From DASSYK01 sp036258315 (GTDB taxonomy: Bacteria > Actinomycetota > Thermoleophilia > Solirubrobacterales > 70-9), in assembly GCA_036258315.1 (NCBI GenBank), contig DATADX010000024.1, forward strand, positions 1 through 48,607: a stretch of DNA of 48,607 bases, written 5' to 3'. Both the position numbers and the translations under genes were made by a program. This document shows positions 14,119 to 21,573 of this stretch, in pieces. Numbering within the stretch: position 1 is the stretch's first letter; every line of letters begins with the position of its first letter. Under the pieces are notes generated by a model. That model was given only the letters and a program-made list of their open reading frames with translations, had not been told where the DNA came from and made no database searches.

Positions 14119-14568
14119 CTGACCACCAAGCCGAAAAGGAAGCTTGTCGTCGCGCTCGCCTGCGCAGCCACGCTCGCGGGCAGCGCCTCCGTCGCCCACG
14201 CCCAGTCGGGCGGGACGGCCCCACCCGGCAGCGTCGGCCCGGCGCCGACGACGCCGCCGCCCACCTCCACGTCGAGCTGGACGGTCTACAAGAAGGCGAC
14301 CTGGTACGGCCCGGGGTTCTGGGGTACGTCGACGGCCTGCGGAATGGTCTTGGAGCCGACCGTGATCGGCACCGCGCACAAGAAGCTTCCGTGCGGCACC
14401 CAGGTCACCTTCAACCACGCCGATCGCGTCGTCACCGCCACCGTGATCGATCGCGGCCCGTATCGCAGGGGCTACGCCTGGGACCTGACCAAGAAGACGG
14501 CGAAGCGGCTCGGCTTCCTGCCCGTCGGGTCGGGGCCGATCAGCGCGACGGTGACCCCGGCCGGCTAA
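14119..14568 (+). CDS. Secreted RlpA-like double-psi beta-barrel protein, probable CTG start
   Basis: 149 aa if read from CTG 14119. A signal peptide (basic KPKRK, then LVVALACAATLAGSASVAHA) precedes a Pro/Thr/Gly linker. From about residue 56 comes the RlpA-like barrel: ATWYGPGFWGTSTACGM, GTAHKKLPCGTQVTF, VIDRGPYRRGYAWDLTKKTAKRLG. The Asp in VIDRGPY matches the conserved catalytic-site residue of this fold in peptidoglycan-active proteins. No ATG, GTG or TTG fits between the in-frame stop at 14098 and the signal peptide; CTG 14116/14119 follows GAAGGA at suitable distance. Expression is probably governed by the c-di-AMP riboswitch, linking wall remodelling to osmotic or wall stress. The stop overlaps the convergent gene. 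Confidence 0.82.
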   Translation: MTTKPKRKLVVALACAATLAGSASVAHAQSGGTAPPGSVGPAPTTPPPTSTSSWTVYKKATWYGPGFWGTSTACGMVLEPTVIGTAHKKLPCGTQVTFNHADRVVTATVIDRGPYRRGYAWDLTKKTAKRLGFLPVGSGPISATVTPAG

Positions 14569-15134
14569 GCAGCAGCCGACCGGAGTACAGCGGGATCTGA
14601 GCTCTCGAGCGGCAGCTCGGCCGCCGAGGAGAACAGGCTCTGGAACTCGGCCAACGCCAGCTCGGCGACGGCCTCGATGATCTCGGAGTCGGACCAGCCC
14701 GCCTCGCGGGCCTCCTCGACCAGGTGGTGGGGCGGGTCATCGTCGTGCTCGATCGTCACCTTGAGCAGGGCGAGCAGCGCCGCCTCCTTCTCGTCCGACG
14801 AGGAGAACTCGCGAGCGCGGGCGACCTCGTCGAGGCCGAGTCCGGCGGCGCGAGCCGTGCGGGCGTACTGGTTGAGGGTGTAGGCGTCGTCCCGCCGCTC
14901 TGCGACGGCAAGGCCGATTCGCTCGCGGGTGGCCTGGGGGAGCTCACCCTTGCGGAGCTCCGAGCGCATGCGCGTGTAAGCGCGGAGCGTCGAGGGGGAC
15001 TCGGCGATCACGCCGAGGAACTTCGAGACTGCGCCGCCGGCGGTCTGGATGCTCTTGATCAGGGGAGCGGAACCGTCTGGCGCCGTCAGCTCGTCGTGGA
15101 TGTGGAAGCGACTCACTTCGGTCTTGATCGTCAC
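14565..15134 (-). CDS. AhpD/carboxymuconolactone decarboxylase-like protein without the CxxC
   Basis: 189 aa, all helical. The AhpD-like core reads RERIGLAVAERRDDAYTLNQYARTARAAGL, then EAREAGWSDSEIIEAVAELALAEF. In peroxidase-active members the position of YTLNQYART carries a CxxC pair; here there are no cysteines in the protein, so AhpD-type disulfide reduction is not possible. It may be a binding or decarboxylase-like relative. Start GTG 15134. A perfect inverted repeat about 50-70 bp upstream suggests control by a dimeric repressor not found in the window. Its 3' end overlaps that of the RlpA-like gene. Confidence 0.8.
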   Translation of the reverse strand: MTIKTEVSRFHIHDELTAPDGSAPLIKSIQTAGGAVSKFLGVIAESPSTLRAYTRMRSELRKGELPQATRERIGLAVAERRDDAYTLNQYARTARAAGLGLDEVARAREFSSSDEKEAALLALLKVTIEHDDDPPHHLVEEAREAGWSDSEIIEAVAELALAEFQSLFSSAAELPLESSDPAVLRSAAA

Positions 15135-15182
15135 TGGCGCGTCTTCCGTTTCGTTGCTGCTTTTACTTTACTTTTAGACGGT

Positions 15183-15201
15183 TACTTACGAGACGTAAGT
15201 A
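15183..15201. promoter_or_regulatory. Inverted repeat, TetR-type operator candidate
   Basis: TACTTACG-AGA-CGTAAGTA is a perfect dyad with 8-bp arms, in an AT-richer spot between the divergent AhpD-like and glnA genes. The TTACTTAC/GTAAGTAA form is common for TetR-family repressors. It probably controls the AhpD-like gene, glnA or both. Confidence 0.6.
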
Positions 15202-15304
15202 TACGAGGGTCTCGCGCATTCTGCAACGAGATGCGCTTAGGTGATACGCGGATGTGGGGGTCACGGATTACCGGTCGGGCCTCGGCCGGTAAGTTGTGCG
15301 CCTG

Positions 15305-16660
15305 ATGGCGGACGACCCACCCAGCACTCCGAAGGACATCCTCGCCTTCTGCGAGAGCGAGGACGTCCGCTTCGTCCGCCTCTGGTTCACCGACCTGCTC
15401 GGCCAGCTGAAGAGCTTCTCGATCAACTCGTCCGAGCTCGACGACGCCTTCGAAGGCGGGATGGGCTTCGACGGGTCCTCGATCACGGGCTTCAACCCGA
15501 TCGAGGAGTCGGACATGATCGCGATGCCCGACCCGACGACCTTCAACCTGATCCCGTGGCGACCCGAGCCGGAGAAGCGGGTGGCGCGGATGTTCTGCGA
15601 CGTTCGCGTTCCCGGCGGCGAGTCGTATGAGGGGGATCCCCGCTGGATCCTGCGGCGGGCGCTCGAGCGCGCCGCCGAGCTGGGCTTCGACGACTACAAC
15701 ATCGGCCCCGAGCTCGAGTACTTCTACTTTCGCTCGGCGAATCCGGAGAACGGCACCCCCGAGGTGCTGGACGAGGGCGGCTACTTCGACCTGACCACCC
15801 TCGACGCCGGCTCCGACGTTCGCCGCGAGACCGTGCTCGCGCTCGAGCAGCAGGGGATCCACGTCGAGTACACGCACCACGAGGTCGGCCCCTCCCAGCA
15901 CGAGGTCGACATGCGCTTCAAGGGCGCGCTCGAGATGTCCGACGACTGCATGACCTACCGGATCACGGTCAAGGAGTACGCGATGAAGTACGGCTGGCAC
16001 GCGACCTTCATGCCGAAGCCGCTCCAGGGTGAGAACGGGTCCGGGATGCACGTTCACCAGTCGCTGAGCAAGGGCGGGAGGAACGCCTTCTTCGACGAGG
16101 ACGACCAGTACTTCCTCTCGGACACCGCGAAGGCGTTCATCGCGGGCCAGCTCAAGCACGCACGTGAGATCGCGCCGCTGTTCGCGCAGTGGGTCAACTC
16201 CTACAAGCGGCTCGTGCCCGGATACGAGGCCCCGACCTACCTCGCCTGGTCACGGCGCAACCGCTCGGCGCTGATCCGGGTGCCGCTCTACCACCCCGGC
16301 AAGGAGCAGGCGACCCGCGCCGAGCTTCGCTGTCCCGATCCGGCCTGCAACCCGTACCTCTGCTTCGCCGGGATGCTTCACGCAGGCCTCGAGGGGATCG
16401 AGAAGGGCTACGAGCTGCCCGAGCCGATGGAGCAGAACCTCTACCACCTCACCCCGGAGGAGCGCCACCGGCGCGGGATCGAGCAGCTCCCGGAGACGCT
16501 CGGGGAGGCGATCGAGATCGCGGCGGAGTCCGAGCTCGTCCTCCGCGTGCTCGGCGAGCACGCCTTCAATCGCTTCGTCGAGATCAAGCGATCCGAGTGG
16601 GAGGACTACCGGATCGAAGTGACCCCGTTCGAGATTGAGCGCTTCCTGCCGATCCTCTAG
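15305..16660 (+). CDS. glnA: Glutamine synthetase, type I
   Basis: 451 aa from ATG 15305 (GTG 15296 would add three). The beta-grasp domain (RLWFTDLLGQLKSFSI; GGMGFDGSSITGF) leads into the catalytic domain. This holds GPELEYFYF, HHEVGPSQHEVDMRF (metal Glu and His), MPKPLQGENGSGMHVHQSL (ATP and ammonia site), RLVPGYEAPTYLAWSRRNRSALIRVP and ELRCPDPACNPYL. The segment NLYHLTPEER sits where enterobacterial enzymes have their adenylylated Tyr loop, but its surroundings look like the GSI-alpha type (Bacillus/archaeal), which is regulated by feedback instead. It makes glutamine from glutamate, ammonia and ATP in the cytosol. It is followed by a clear intrinsic terminator, so it is a single-gene unit. 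Confidence 0.95.
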   Translation: MADDPPSTPKDILAFCESEDVRFVRLWFTDLLGQLKSFSINSSELDDAFEGGMGFDGSSITGFNPIEESDMIAMPDPTTFNLIPWRPEPEKRVARMFCDVRVPGGESYEGDPRWILRRALERAAELGFDDYNIGPELEYFYFRSANPENGTPEVLDEGGYFDLTTLDAGSDVRRETVLALEQQGIHVEYTHHEVGPSQHEVDMRFKGALEMSDDCMTYRITVKEYAMKYGWHATFMPKPLQGENGSGMHVHQSLSKGGRNAFFDEDDQYFLSDTAKAFIAGQLKHAREIAPLFAQWVNSYKRLVPGYEAPTYLAWSRRNRSALIRVPLYHPGKEQATRAELRCPDPACNPYLCFAGMLHAGLEGIEKGYELPEPMEQNLYHLTPEERHRRGIEQLPETLGEAIEIAAESELVLRVLGEHAFNRFVEIKRSEWEDYRIEVTPFEIERFLPIL

Positions 16661-16685
16661 GTCCAAACCTGTCACGCTTACCCGC

Positions 16686-16709
16686 CCCCCGGTCGGGGGT
16701 TTTGCTTTT
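16686..16709 (+). terminator. Intrinsic terminator after glnA
   Basis: CCCCC (16686-16690), loop GGTC, GGGGG (16695-16699), then TTTTGCTTTT. It lies 26 bp after the glnA stop. The stem is short but GC-only, with a good T-tract. Confidence 0.85.
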
Positions 16710-16914
16710 GTACCGCTTGCTGGGAGACACGGCCCGGTCGGGGCGTTGTTCCGTCGACTTGCAATGGGACCATGGAGCGCGCGAAGAAGACAGATCAGTC
16801 GCCTCATCAATTCCGCTACCCGAAGGCGATGCGGGGGGTGTGCTGGACTTGACGGACGGGAACACAATGGAGGATGGACCCAGGCGCCCCGGGGGGAATC
16901 TGGGAACGGAGAAG

Positions 16915-17310
16915 ATGAAGCGGCGGCTGAGCCTAAGGTTCGACGAGTTCGGCTGGCAGAGCCTCGAGACGCAAGCTGAGCGTGAGGGTGAGACCCTGGA
17001 CGGACTGCTCTCGTTCGCGATTGCCTACTACGAGGCGGAGCTGGGGTCGATGCGGCCGGTCCTTCGACCGCCTCGATTCAAGCCGAGCGGCCGGGGCACT
17101 CCCCGGACGGTCCAGCTCGACCTTTCCGAGGATCGCTGGGAGAACCTCAAGCGCCAGGCCGACCAGCATGACAAATCCCTCGAGCAGATCCTGGAGCACG
17201 CCGCATTCGTGTACCTCACTGACGTCGAGTCGGGTCGCGCCGCCGAGGCGGCTGTGCGGCGAGCCGAGTCGGAGGGAGACAACGCCGCGGAGGGTGAGAA
17301 TCCCGGCTAG
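16915..17310 (+). CDS. Protein with two ribbon-helix-helix-like repeats
   Basis: 131 aa from ATG 16915. Two similar units follow each other: KRRLSLRFDEFGWQSLETQA...LDGLLSFAIAYYEAE, and PRTVQLDLSEDRWENLKRQA...LEQILEHAAFVYLTD. Each has a short basic strand, then two helices, the pattern of CopG/Arc-type ribbon-helix-helix domains that normally need two chains. A tandem copy in one chain could fold as a self-contained pseudo-dimer that binds DNA. The frame stays open upstream; ATG 16867 is an alternative start. It converges on a sigma-factor gene, with the two stop codons overlapping. A regulatory link to that sigma factor is possible but unproven. Confidence 0.7.
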   Translation: MKRRLSLRFDEFGWQSLETQAEREGETLDGLLSFAIAYYEAELGSMRPVLRPPRFKPSGRGTPRTVQLDLSEDRWENLKRQADQHDKSLEQILEHAAFVYLTDVESGRAAEAAVRRAESEGDNAAEGENPG

Positions 17311-17897
17311 CGGGAGACCGTCACCGGTGCGACCTTGGATTCCCGAAGCGCCGCCTTGAGCGAAGAGCGCCCTCGGTGGTGCAGCCCTTGAACCGAGCTC
17401 TCCGTCTTGCCGAGGCGTTCTGCGATCTCGCCCGGCGAGAGCCCGGCGAGATGCCTCAGCACCAGCACCCGCCGCTGCTCATCGGGCAGCGAGGCAAGGG
17501 CTTCCTTGAGACACTCACGACGCTCGAACGTGGGCCCGTCCTGGCCGCGATCGTCGAGGCGCACCTCGTCGACCGGAATCTGCCTGTTGCGTACCCGTAG
17601 GTGATCGAGCGTGGCATTGCGGGCCACACGCATGATCCAGGCGGCGAATGGGACCGATCGCTCTTCGTAGCGGCTGATCACCGCCATCAGCTTCGCAAAC
17701 ACGTCTTGGGTGATGTCCTCCGCTTCGTACTGATCGCGAACGATGCTCTGCACGTAGCCGTACACGTCGTCCACGTAGCGAGCGTAGAGGAAGTGGAGCC
17801 CGTCCCAATTGCCGGCCTTCGCCGCTGCAATCGCTTCTCGCTCGCGGAACGGGGCATCCCGCGCGGCACCGCCCGGGCGAAACCGCCGCCTCGTCAC
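17307..17897 (-). CDS. RNA polymerase sigma factor, ECF-like sigma-70 family
   Basis: 196 aa from GTG 17897, with Shine-Dalgarno AAGGA. Region 2 (YGYVQSIVRDQYEAEDITQDVFAKLMAVISRYEERSVPFAAWIMRVARNATLDHLR, about 46-100) contains the core-binding and -10-reading parts. Region 4 (LPDEQRRVLVLRHLAGLSPGEIAERLGKTESSVQGLHHRGRSSL, about 137-180) is the -35-reading helix-turn-helix. Regions 1 and 3 are missing, as in ECF factors. No membrane anti-sigma factor lies next to it, which is atypical. It stands just before the polysaccharide locus and may help control it, but its target promoters are unknown. Confidence 0.92.
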   Translation of the reverse strand: MTRRRFRPGGAARDAPFREREAIAAAKAGNWDGLHFLYARYVDDVYGYVQSIVRDQYEAEDITQDVFAKLMAVISRYEERSVPFAAWIMRVARNATLDHLRVRNRQIPVDEVRLDDRGQDGPTFERRECLKEALASLPDEQRRVLVLRHLAGLSPGEIAERLGKTESSVQGLHHRGRSSLKAALRESKVAPVTVSR

Positions 17898-18248
17898 AGC
17901 AGTTCCTTGCAGTCCGGGTGATTATCGCGTCGTCCGTGACGCTTCAACGGCAGCACCCTTACGGCTCCCTGGATCGTGTTTCGAAGTTACGGTGCTAAGC
18001 GCCGCTACCCGCGCGCATTCTCCATCAAACAGTCGTCCTCCGCAATCCGCTTTTCTGGGGAGGCAGTTCGGGATGGGCGTCGTCGGGGCCAGGCCCGTCG
18101 CGCGCTGGCCGCGGCTCTGCTCTCACGCCAGTTCGGCGATCGCCTAGAACGTTCGTCGAACCCACCGCGCTCTTGGGTGGTTCCAAATTCGTCTGAACCG
18201 TCGTCGGCAGACGGTCCCGGGCGGGGGCGTCGGCCGTTTGCCCGGTGG
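17898..18248. other. 351-bp gap before the polysaccharide locus
   Basis: It lies between the divergent sigma factor and sugar transferase genes and should hold both promoters. An open plus-strand frame runs through from 17976 but looks non-coding. At about 18158-18184 an imperfect hairpin (GAACCCACC...GGTGGTTC) can be drawn. I see no confident promoter or RNA gene. Confidence 0.5.
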
Positions 18249-19769
18249 ATGGCCAGACAGGATCTACGGATCGCACCACCCGCGGCGAGGACGGATGGCG
18301 GCGTCGGCAGAACCGCGCGGATCCGTGCCCAACCCGGCCCCGCACCAGCGAGCCTCGACGATCGAGTCGAGCGGCAGATCCGGGAGGGCCGCGGCACCGA
18401 ATCGACCCGCCGCCGCGATACGACCTACCGGCGAATGCTTGGGCTCGCTGACGTTGCGGCCGCTGCGATCGCGGTGCTCGTCGGAGTGCCGATCCTAGGA
18501 GAGGATGCGCTGAATCCCGTGGCACTCCTGGCGCTGCCGCTTGTGCTGCTCGTCAGCAAGATCACCAGCCTCTACGACCGCGACGAGCATCTACTCAGGA
18601 AGACGACCCTCGACGAAGTGCCGGCCCTGTTCTGGATGGCGACTCTGTATGCCTTCTTGATCTGGCTGGCCGGCGACCTGATCGTGGAGGGTCACTTCGG
18701 CCGGGACCAGGCCGTGGGGGTATGGGCGCTGCTGTTCGTCGGACTGCTGCTCACTCGCACCTCCGCGAGATGCATCGCTCGTGCACTGACGGAGGAGGAG
18801 CGCTGCGTCGTGCTCGGCGATGCGATGACGGCACGCTGGATTTCCCGCAGGTTCGCGGCCGCGCCCGCGTTGAAGGTTCGTGTGGTCGGCAGGCTCCCTC
18901 TGGAGCCCGAGCCCCCGGGCCAAGATGGACTCCCGGCTTTCGGCGACGGCGATTCTCTTGCGCCACTTCTCACCGGAGAGATCGATCGCGCGATCATCGC
19001 GCCGCGCGGCGCGGTCTCGGATGAGCTGCTCGATGTGATACGCCGGGTCAAGTCCCTGGGCGTGAGGGCGAGCGTCTTGCCGCGGCTGTTCGAGGTCGTC
19101 GGTTCCTCGGTCGAGTTCGACGACGTCGACGGCATCACCCTGCTTGCGATGCGCCGCTCCGGGCTGACCCGGTCATCGCAGGTCCTCAAGCGCGCGCTCG
19201 ACATGACGGGCTCCGCGCTCGCCCTGCTCCTCATCGCCCCGCTGCTCGCCGCGATTGCGATCGCGATCAAGGTCGACTCGCCCGGCCCGATCCTGTTCCG
19301 CCAGCGGCGCATGGGCCGTGAAGACCAGCCCTTCGAGATGCTCAAGTTTCGGACGATGGTGAATGGAGCGGATGCGCAGAAGCGGGCGCTCGTGCATCTC
19401 AATCAGGCGGGTGGCGGGCTGTTCAAGATTGAGGACGACGCGCGCATCACCCGGGTCGGGAGGATGCTGCGGCGCTGCTCGCTTGACGAGCTGCCCCAGC
19501 TCGTCAACGTGCTGCGCGGCCAGATGGCTTTGGTTGGCCCGCGCCCGCTGGTGCTCGACGAGGACAGCCTCATCGAGGGCTGGCAGCGCTGGCGCCTGCA
19601 GGTCCCGCCCGGCATGACCGGCCTCTGGCAGGTGTTCGGATCCGCTCGAATCCCGTTGAACGAGATGGTCAAGATCGACTACCTCTACTGCGCGAACTGG
19701 TCCCTGTGGCTGGACGTGAAGATCCTCCTGCGGACTGTCCCGTTCGTCGTCGGGCGCCGAGGGCTCTGA
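18249..19769 (+). CDS. Polyprenyl-phosphate sugar-1-phosphate transferase, initiating EPS synthesis
   Basis: 506 aa from ATG 18249. After a disordered leader (about 60 residues) come hydrophobic segments (LADVAAAAIAVLVGVPIL; NPVALLALPLVLLV; two more to about 180), then a CoA-binding-like domain, then the bacterial sugar-transferase domain. The latter has KRALDMTGSALALLLIAPLLAAIAIAIKVDSPGPILFRQRRMG, FEMLKFRTM, CSLDELPQLVNVLRGQMALVGPRP and PPGMTGLWQV. This PHPT-type enzyme (WbaP/CpsE/EPS family) transfers hexose-1-phosphate from a nucleotide sugar to undecaprenyl phosphate at the inner face of the membrane. It is the first gene of the long polysaccharide operon. The start is uncertain because the frame is open to 17976. 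Confidence 0.88.
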   Translation: MARQDLRIAPPAARTDGGVGRTARIRAQPGPAPASLDDRVERQIREGRGTESTRRRDTTYRRMLGLADVAAAAIAVLVGVPILGEDALNPVALLALPLVLLVSKITSLYDRDEHLLRKTTLDEVPALFWMATLYAFLIWLAGDLIVEGHFGRDQAVGVWALLFVGLLLTRTSARCIARALTEEERCVVLGDAMTARWISRRFAAAPALKVRVVGRLPLEPEPPGQDGLPAFGDGDSLAPLLTGEIDRAIIAPRGAVSDELLDVIRRVKSLGVRASVLPRLFEVVGSSVEFDDVDGITLLAMRRSGLTRSSQVLKRALDMTGSALALLLIAPLLAAIAIAIKVDSPGPILFRQRRMGREDQPFEMLKFRTMVNGADAQKRALVHLNQAGGGLFKIEDDARITRVGRMLRRCSLDELPQLVNVLRGQMALVGPRPLVLDEDSLIEGWQRWRLQVPPGMTGLWQVFGSARIPLNEMVKIDYLYCANWSLWLDVKILLRTVPFVVGRRGL

Positions 19770-19854
19770 CTTGCGCGCGAGGGGATCGCACCGAGATCTC
19801 CGTGACGTAGACGAAAGTACGACCGGGGCAGGAACGTTTTCCCGATCGAGAGAC

Positions 19855-20541
19855 ATGGAGCGCGACCGATCGGCACGGCTCATCTTGACTGGCGGACAGC
19901 TGCCCGTTGCCGTCAGCGAGCAGCCGGATGGCGCCGGGGACCGCGTCTGCGCGGCGCTGACCGCCGCGGGACACCTCGTTTCGGCGCGCAGCCGCAGCGT
20001 GAAGGGCCTCATAGCGGCGTGCGACGCGATGCCACCAGTCTGCGTGGTGGTGGCCGCGGGACGGCCCGACGGTGCCACGGTGAGTGCCCTGCGCCTGATT
20101 CGCTCGGAGATCGCGGCCGCCGCGGTGGTGATCGCCTGTGAGCGCGCGAGCGGCACCGAGGTGCGGCGTGGGATCCGGCTCGGCGTCGACGGAGTGGTGC
20201 TGAATGATCGGCTCGAGGATGCGCTCGGGCTGGTCGTGGCGACGGTGTGCGCGGGGCAGGTGTCCGTTCCCGGTGCCCGGAGGGGTGACATCTGCTCGCC
20301 CGCCCTGACCAGCCGCGAGAAGCAGATCCTCCGGCTCGTGATCGGCGGGCTGACCAACGGCCAGATCGCCGCAAGGCTCTTTCTCGCCGAGAGCACCGTG
20401 AAGAGCCACCTCTCGTCTGCGTTCGGCAAGCTCGGCGTCTCCTCGCGGAACGAGGCCGCTTCTCTGATCTTGGATCCCGATCGGGGACGGGGACTCGGCA
20501 TCCTCAGTGTTCCGCGCGAACGCTCTCGTTCGCCCGCCTGA
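19855..20541 (+). CDS. LuxR-type regulator with degenerate receiver domain
   Basis: 228 aa from ATG 19855; TTG 19771, right after the previous stop, is an alternative. The C-terminal LuxR helix-turn-helix is intact: LTSREKQILRLVIGGLTNGQIAARLFLAESTVKSHLSSAFGKLGVSSR. The N-terminal 120 residues follow the alternating pattern of a response-regulator receiver but lack its chemistry. The acidic pair is replaced (LILTGGQLP), the phospho-acceptor strand reads VVVAAGRPDG with no Asp at the right place, and the Lys position reads VVLND. It should not be phosphorylated and may instead respond to a ligand, or act constitutively. Its place second in the EPS operon suggests it controls this locus. Confidence 0.85.
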   Translation: MERDRSARLILTGGQLPVAVSEQPDGAGDRVCAALTAAGHLVSARSRSVKGLIAACDAMPPVCVVVAAGRPDGATVSALRLIRSEIAAAAVVIACERASGTEVRRGIRLGVDGVVLNDRLEDALGLVVATVCAGQVSVPGARRGDICSPALTSREKQILRLVIGGLTNGQIAARLFLAESTVKSHLSSAFGKLGVSSRNEAASLILDPDRGRGLGILSVPRERSRSPA

Positions 20542-20550
20542 GGGGCCGGG

Positions 20551-21510
20551 ATGACCGGGTCACCTCGACTGCTGATCGTGTCGCCCGTCAGGAACGAGGC
20601 TGGTCACATCGAGTCGGTGGTGGCGGCGATGGCGGCTCAAACCCGCCCCCCCGACCTGTGGCTGGTCGCGGACGACAGCTCGGAGGACGGGACGGCCGAG
20701 ATCCTCATACGCCTCGAGCCGACCGTGCCGTTCATGCGGGTCGTCGAGATCCCTTCCACAGCGGATGCGGGCACCGATCGGCTCGCGCTGGCGCTCGAGG
20801 CGAAGGCGTTCAACCGCGCCCTCGGCGAGATCGACTGGGGCCGCTACACGCATCTGGGAAAGGTGGATGGCGACATCGCCCTTCCTGAGGACTACTTCGA
20901 GCGGTTGCTCAGAGCGTTCGAGATCGAGCCGCGGCTCGGGATCACCGGCGGCTCGATCGTCGAGCCTGGCCGAGCCGGGAGGTGGACCCAGATCGGGGCT
21001 CCCGAGTACCACGTCCACGGTGCGCTGAAGCTGTATTCGCTCGACTGCTTCAGGGCGGTGGGCGGTGTGCAGGAGCGGCTCGGGTGGGACACGATCGACG
21101 AGACGTACGCGCGGATGCGCGGCTACGCCACGCGACGGCAGACTGACCTCGTCGCGCGTCACCACAGGCCCGGGGCAAGCGGCGGTGGAAGGCTGCGGGG
21201 ACGCGCAAGGCACGGCCGTTGCGCCTACATCGCGCGCTACGGCTTTCTTTGGACCTTTCTGCGGTCGTTCAAGGTCGGGGTCACCTGCCGGCCCCGGGGC
21301 CTGTCGGGGCTCGCATTCCTGTGTGGGTATGTGGGGGCCGCGCTCGGCCGGGCCCAAATGGTGCAGGACGGCGAGTTCAAAGCCTTTGTGCGACGCGAGT
21401 TGCGTGGCCGGCTGAGATCGGCGGTGCACCTCGCTCGAGCAACGAGACCGGATCGCAGGGATCAGGACCCGGCCCCGCACCCCGGCGGCCCGCAAGTTCG
21501 GAACGGCTGA
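20551..21510 (+). CDS. Glycosyltransferase family 2
   Basis: 319 aa. The GT-A fold starts with LLIVSPVRNEAGHIESVVAAMAAQTRPP and DDSSEDGT; the metal-binding acid motif is KVDGDIALPEDYFERLL, and the acceptor region holds ERLGWDTIDETYARMRGY. A conserved hydrophobic stretch near 225-265 (YGFLWTFLRSFKVGV, GLAFLCGYVGAALG) suggests membrane association. It adds a sugar to the lipid-linked repeat unit in the cytoplasm; donor and linkage are unknown. It starts 9 nt after the LuxR gene. The last 30 residues are low-complexity and charged. Confidence 0.87.
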   Translation: MTGSPRLLIVSPVRNEAGHIESVVAAMAAQTRPPDLWLVADDSSEDGTAEILIRLEPTVPFMRVVEIPSTADAGTDRLALALEAKAFNRALGEIDWGRYTHLGKVDGDIALPEDYFERLLRAFEIEPRLGITGGSIVEPGRAGRWTQIGAPEYHVHGALKLYSLDCFRAVGGVQERLGWDTIDETYARMRGYATRRQTDLVARHHRPGASGGGRLRGRARHGRCAYIARYGFLWTFLRSFKVGVTCRPRGLSGLAFLCGYVGAALGRAQMVQDGEFKAFVRRELRGRLRSAVHLARATRPDRRDQDPAPHPGGPQVRNG

Positions 21511-21573
21511 CTTCGTTGACCACTCAGAGCGCCGGCGCGGCCGGCCGCCAAGTCGGAGCCTACGAAAGGCACT

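Noticed and set aside
18158..18184. Imperfect hairpin before the sugar transferase gene as terminator or riboswitch
   Set aside because: It has a bulged stem, no T-tract and no conserved RNA blocks.
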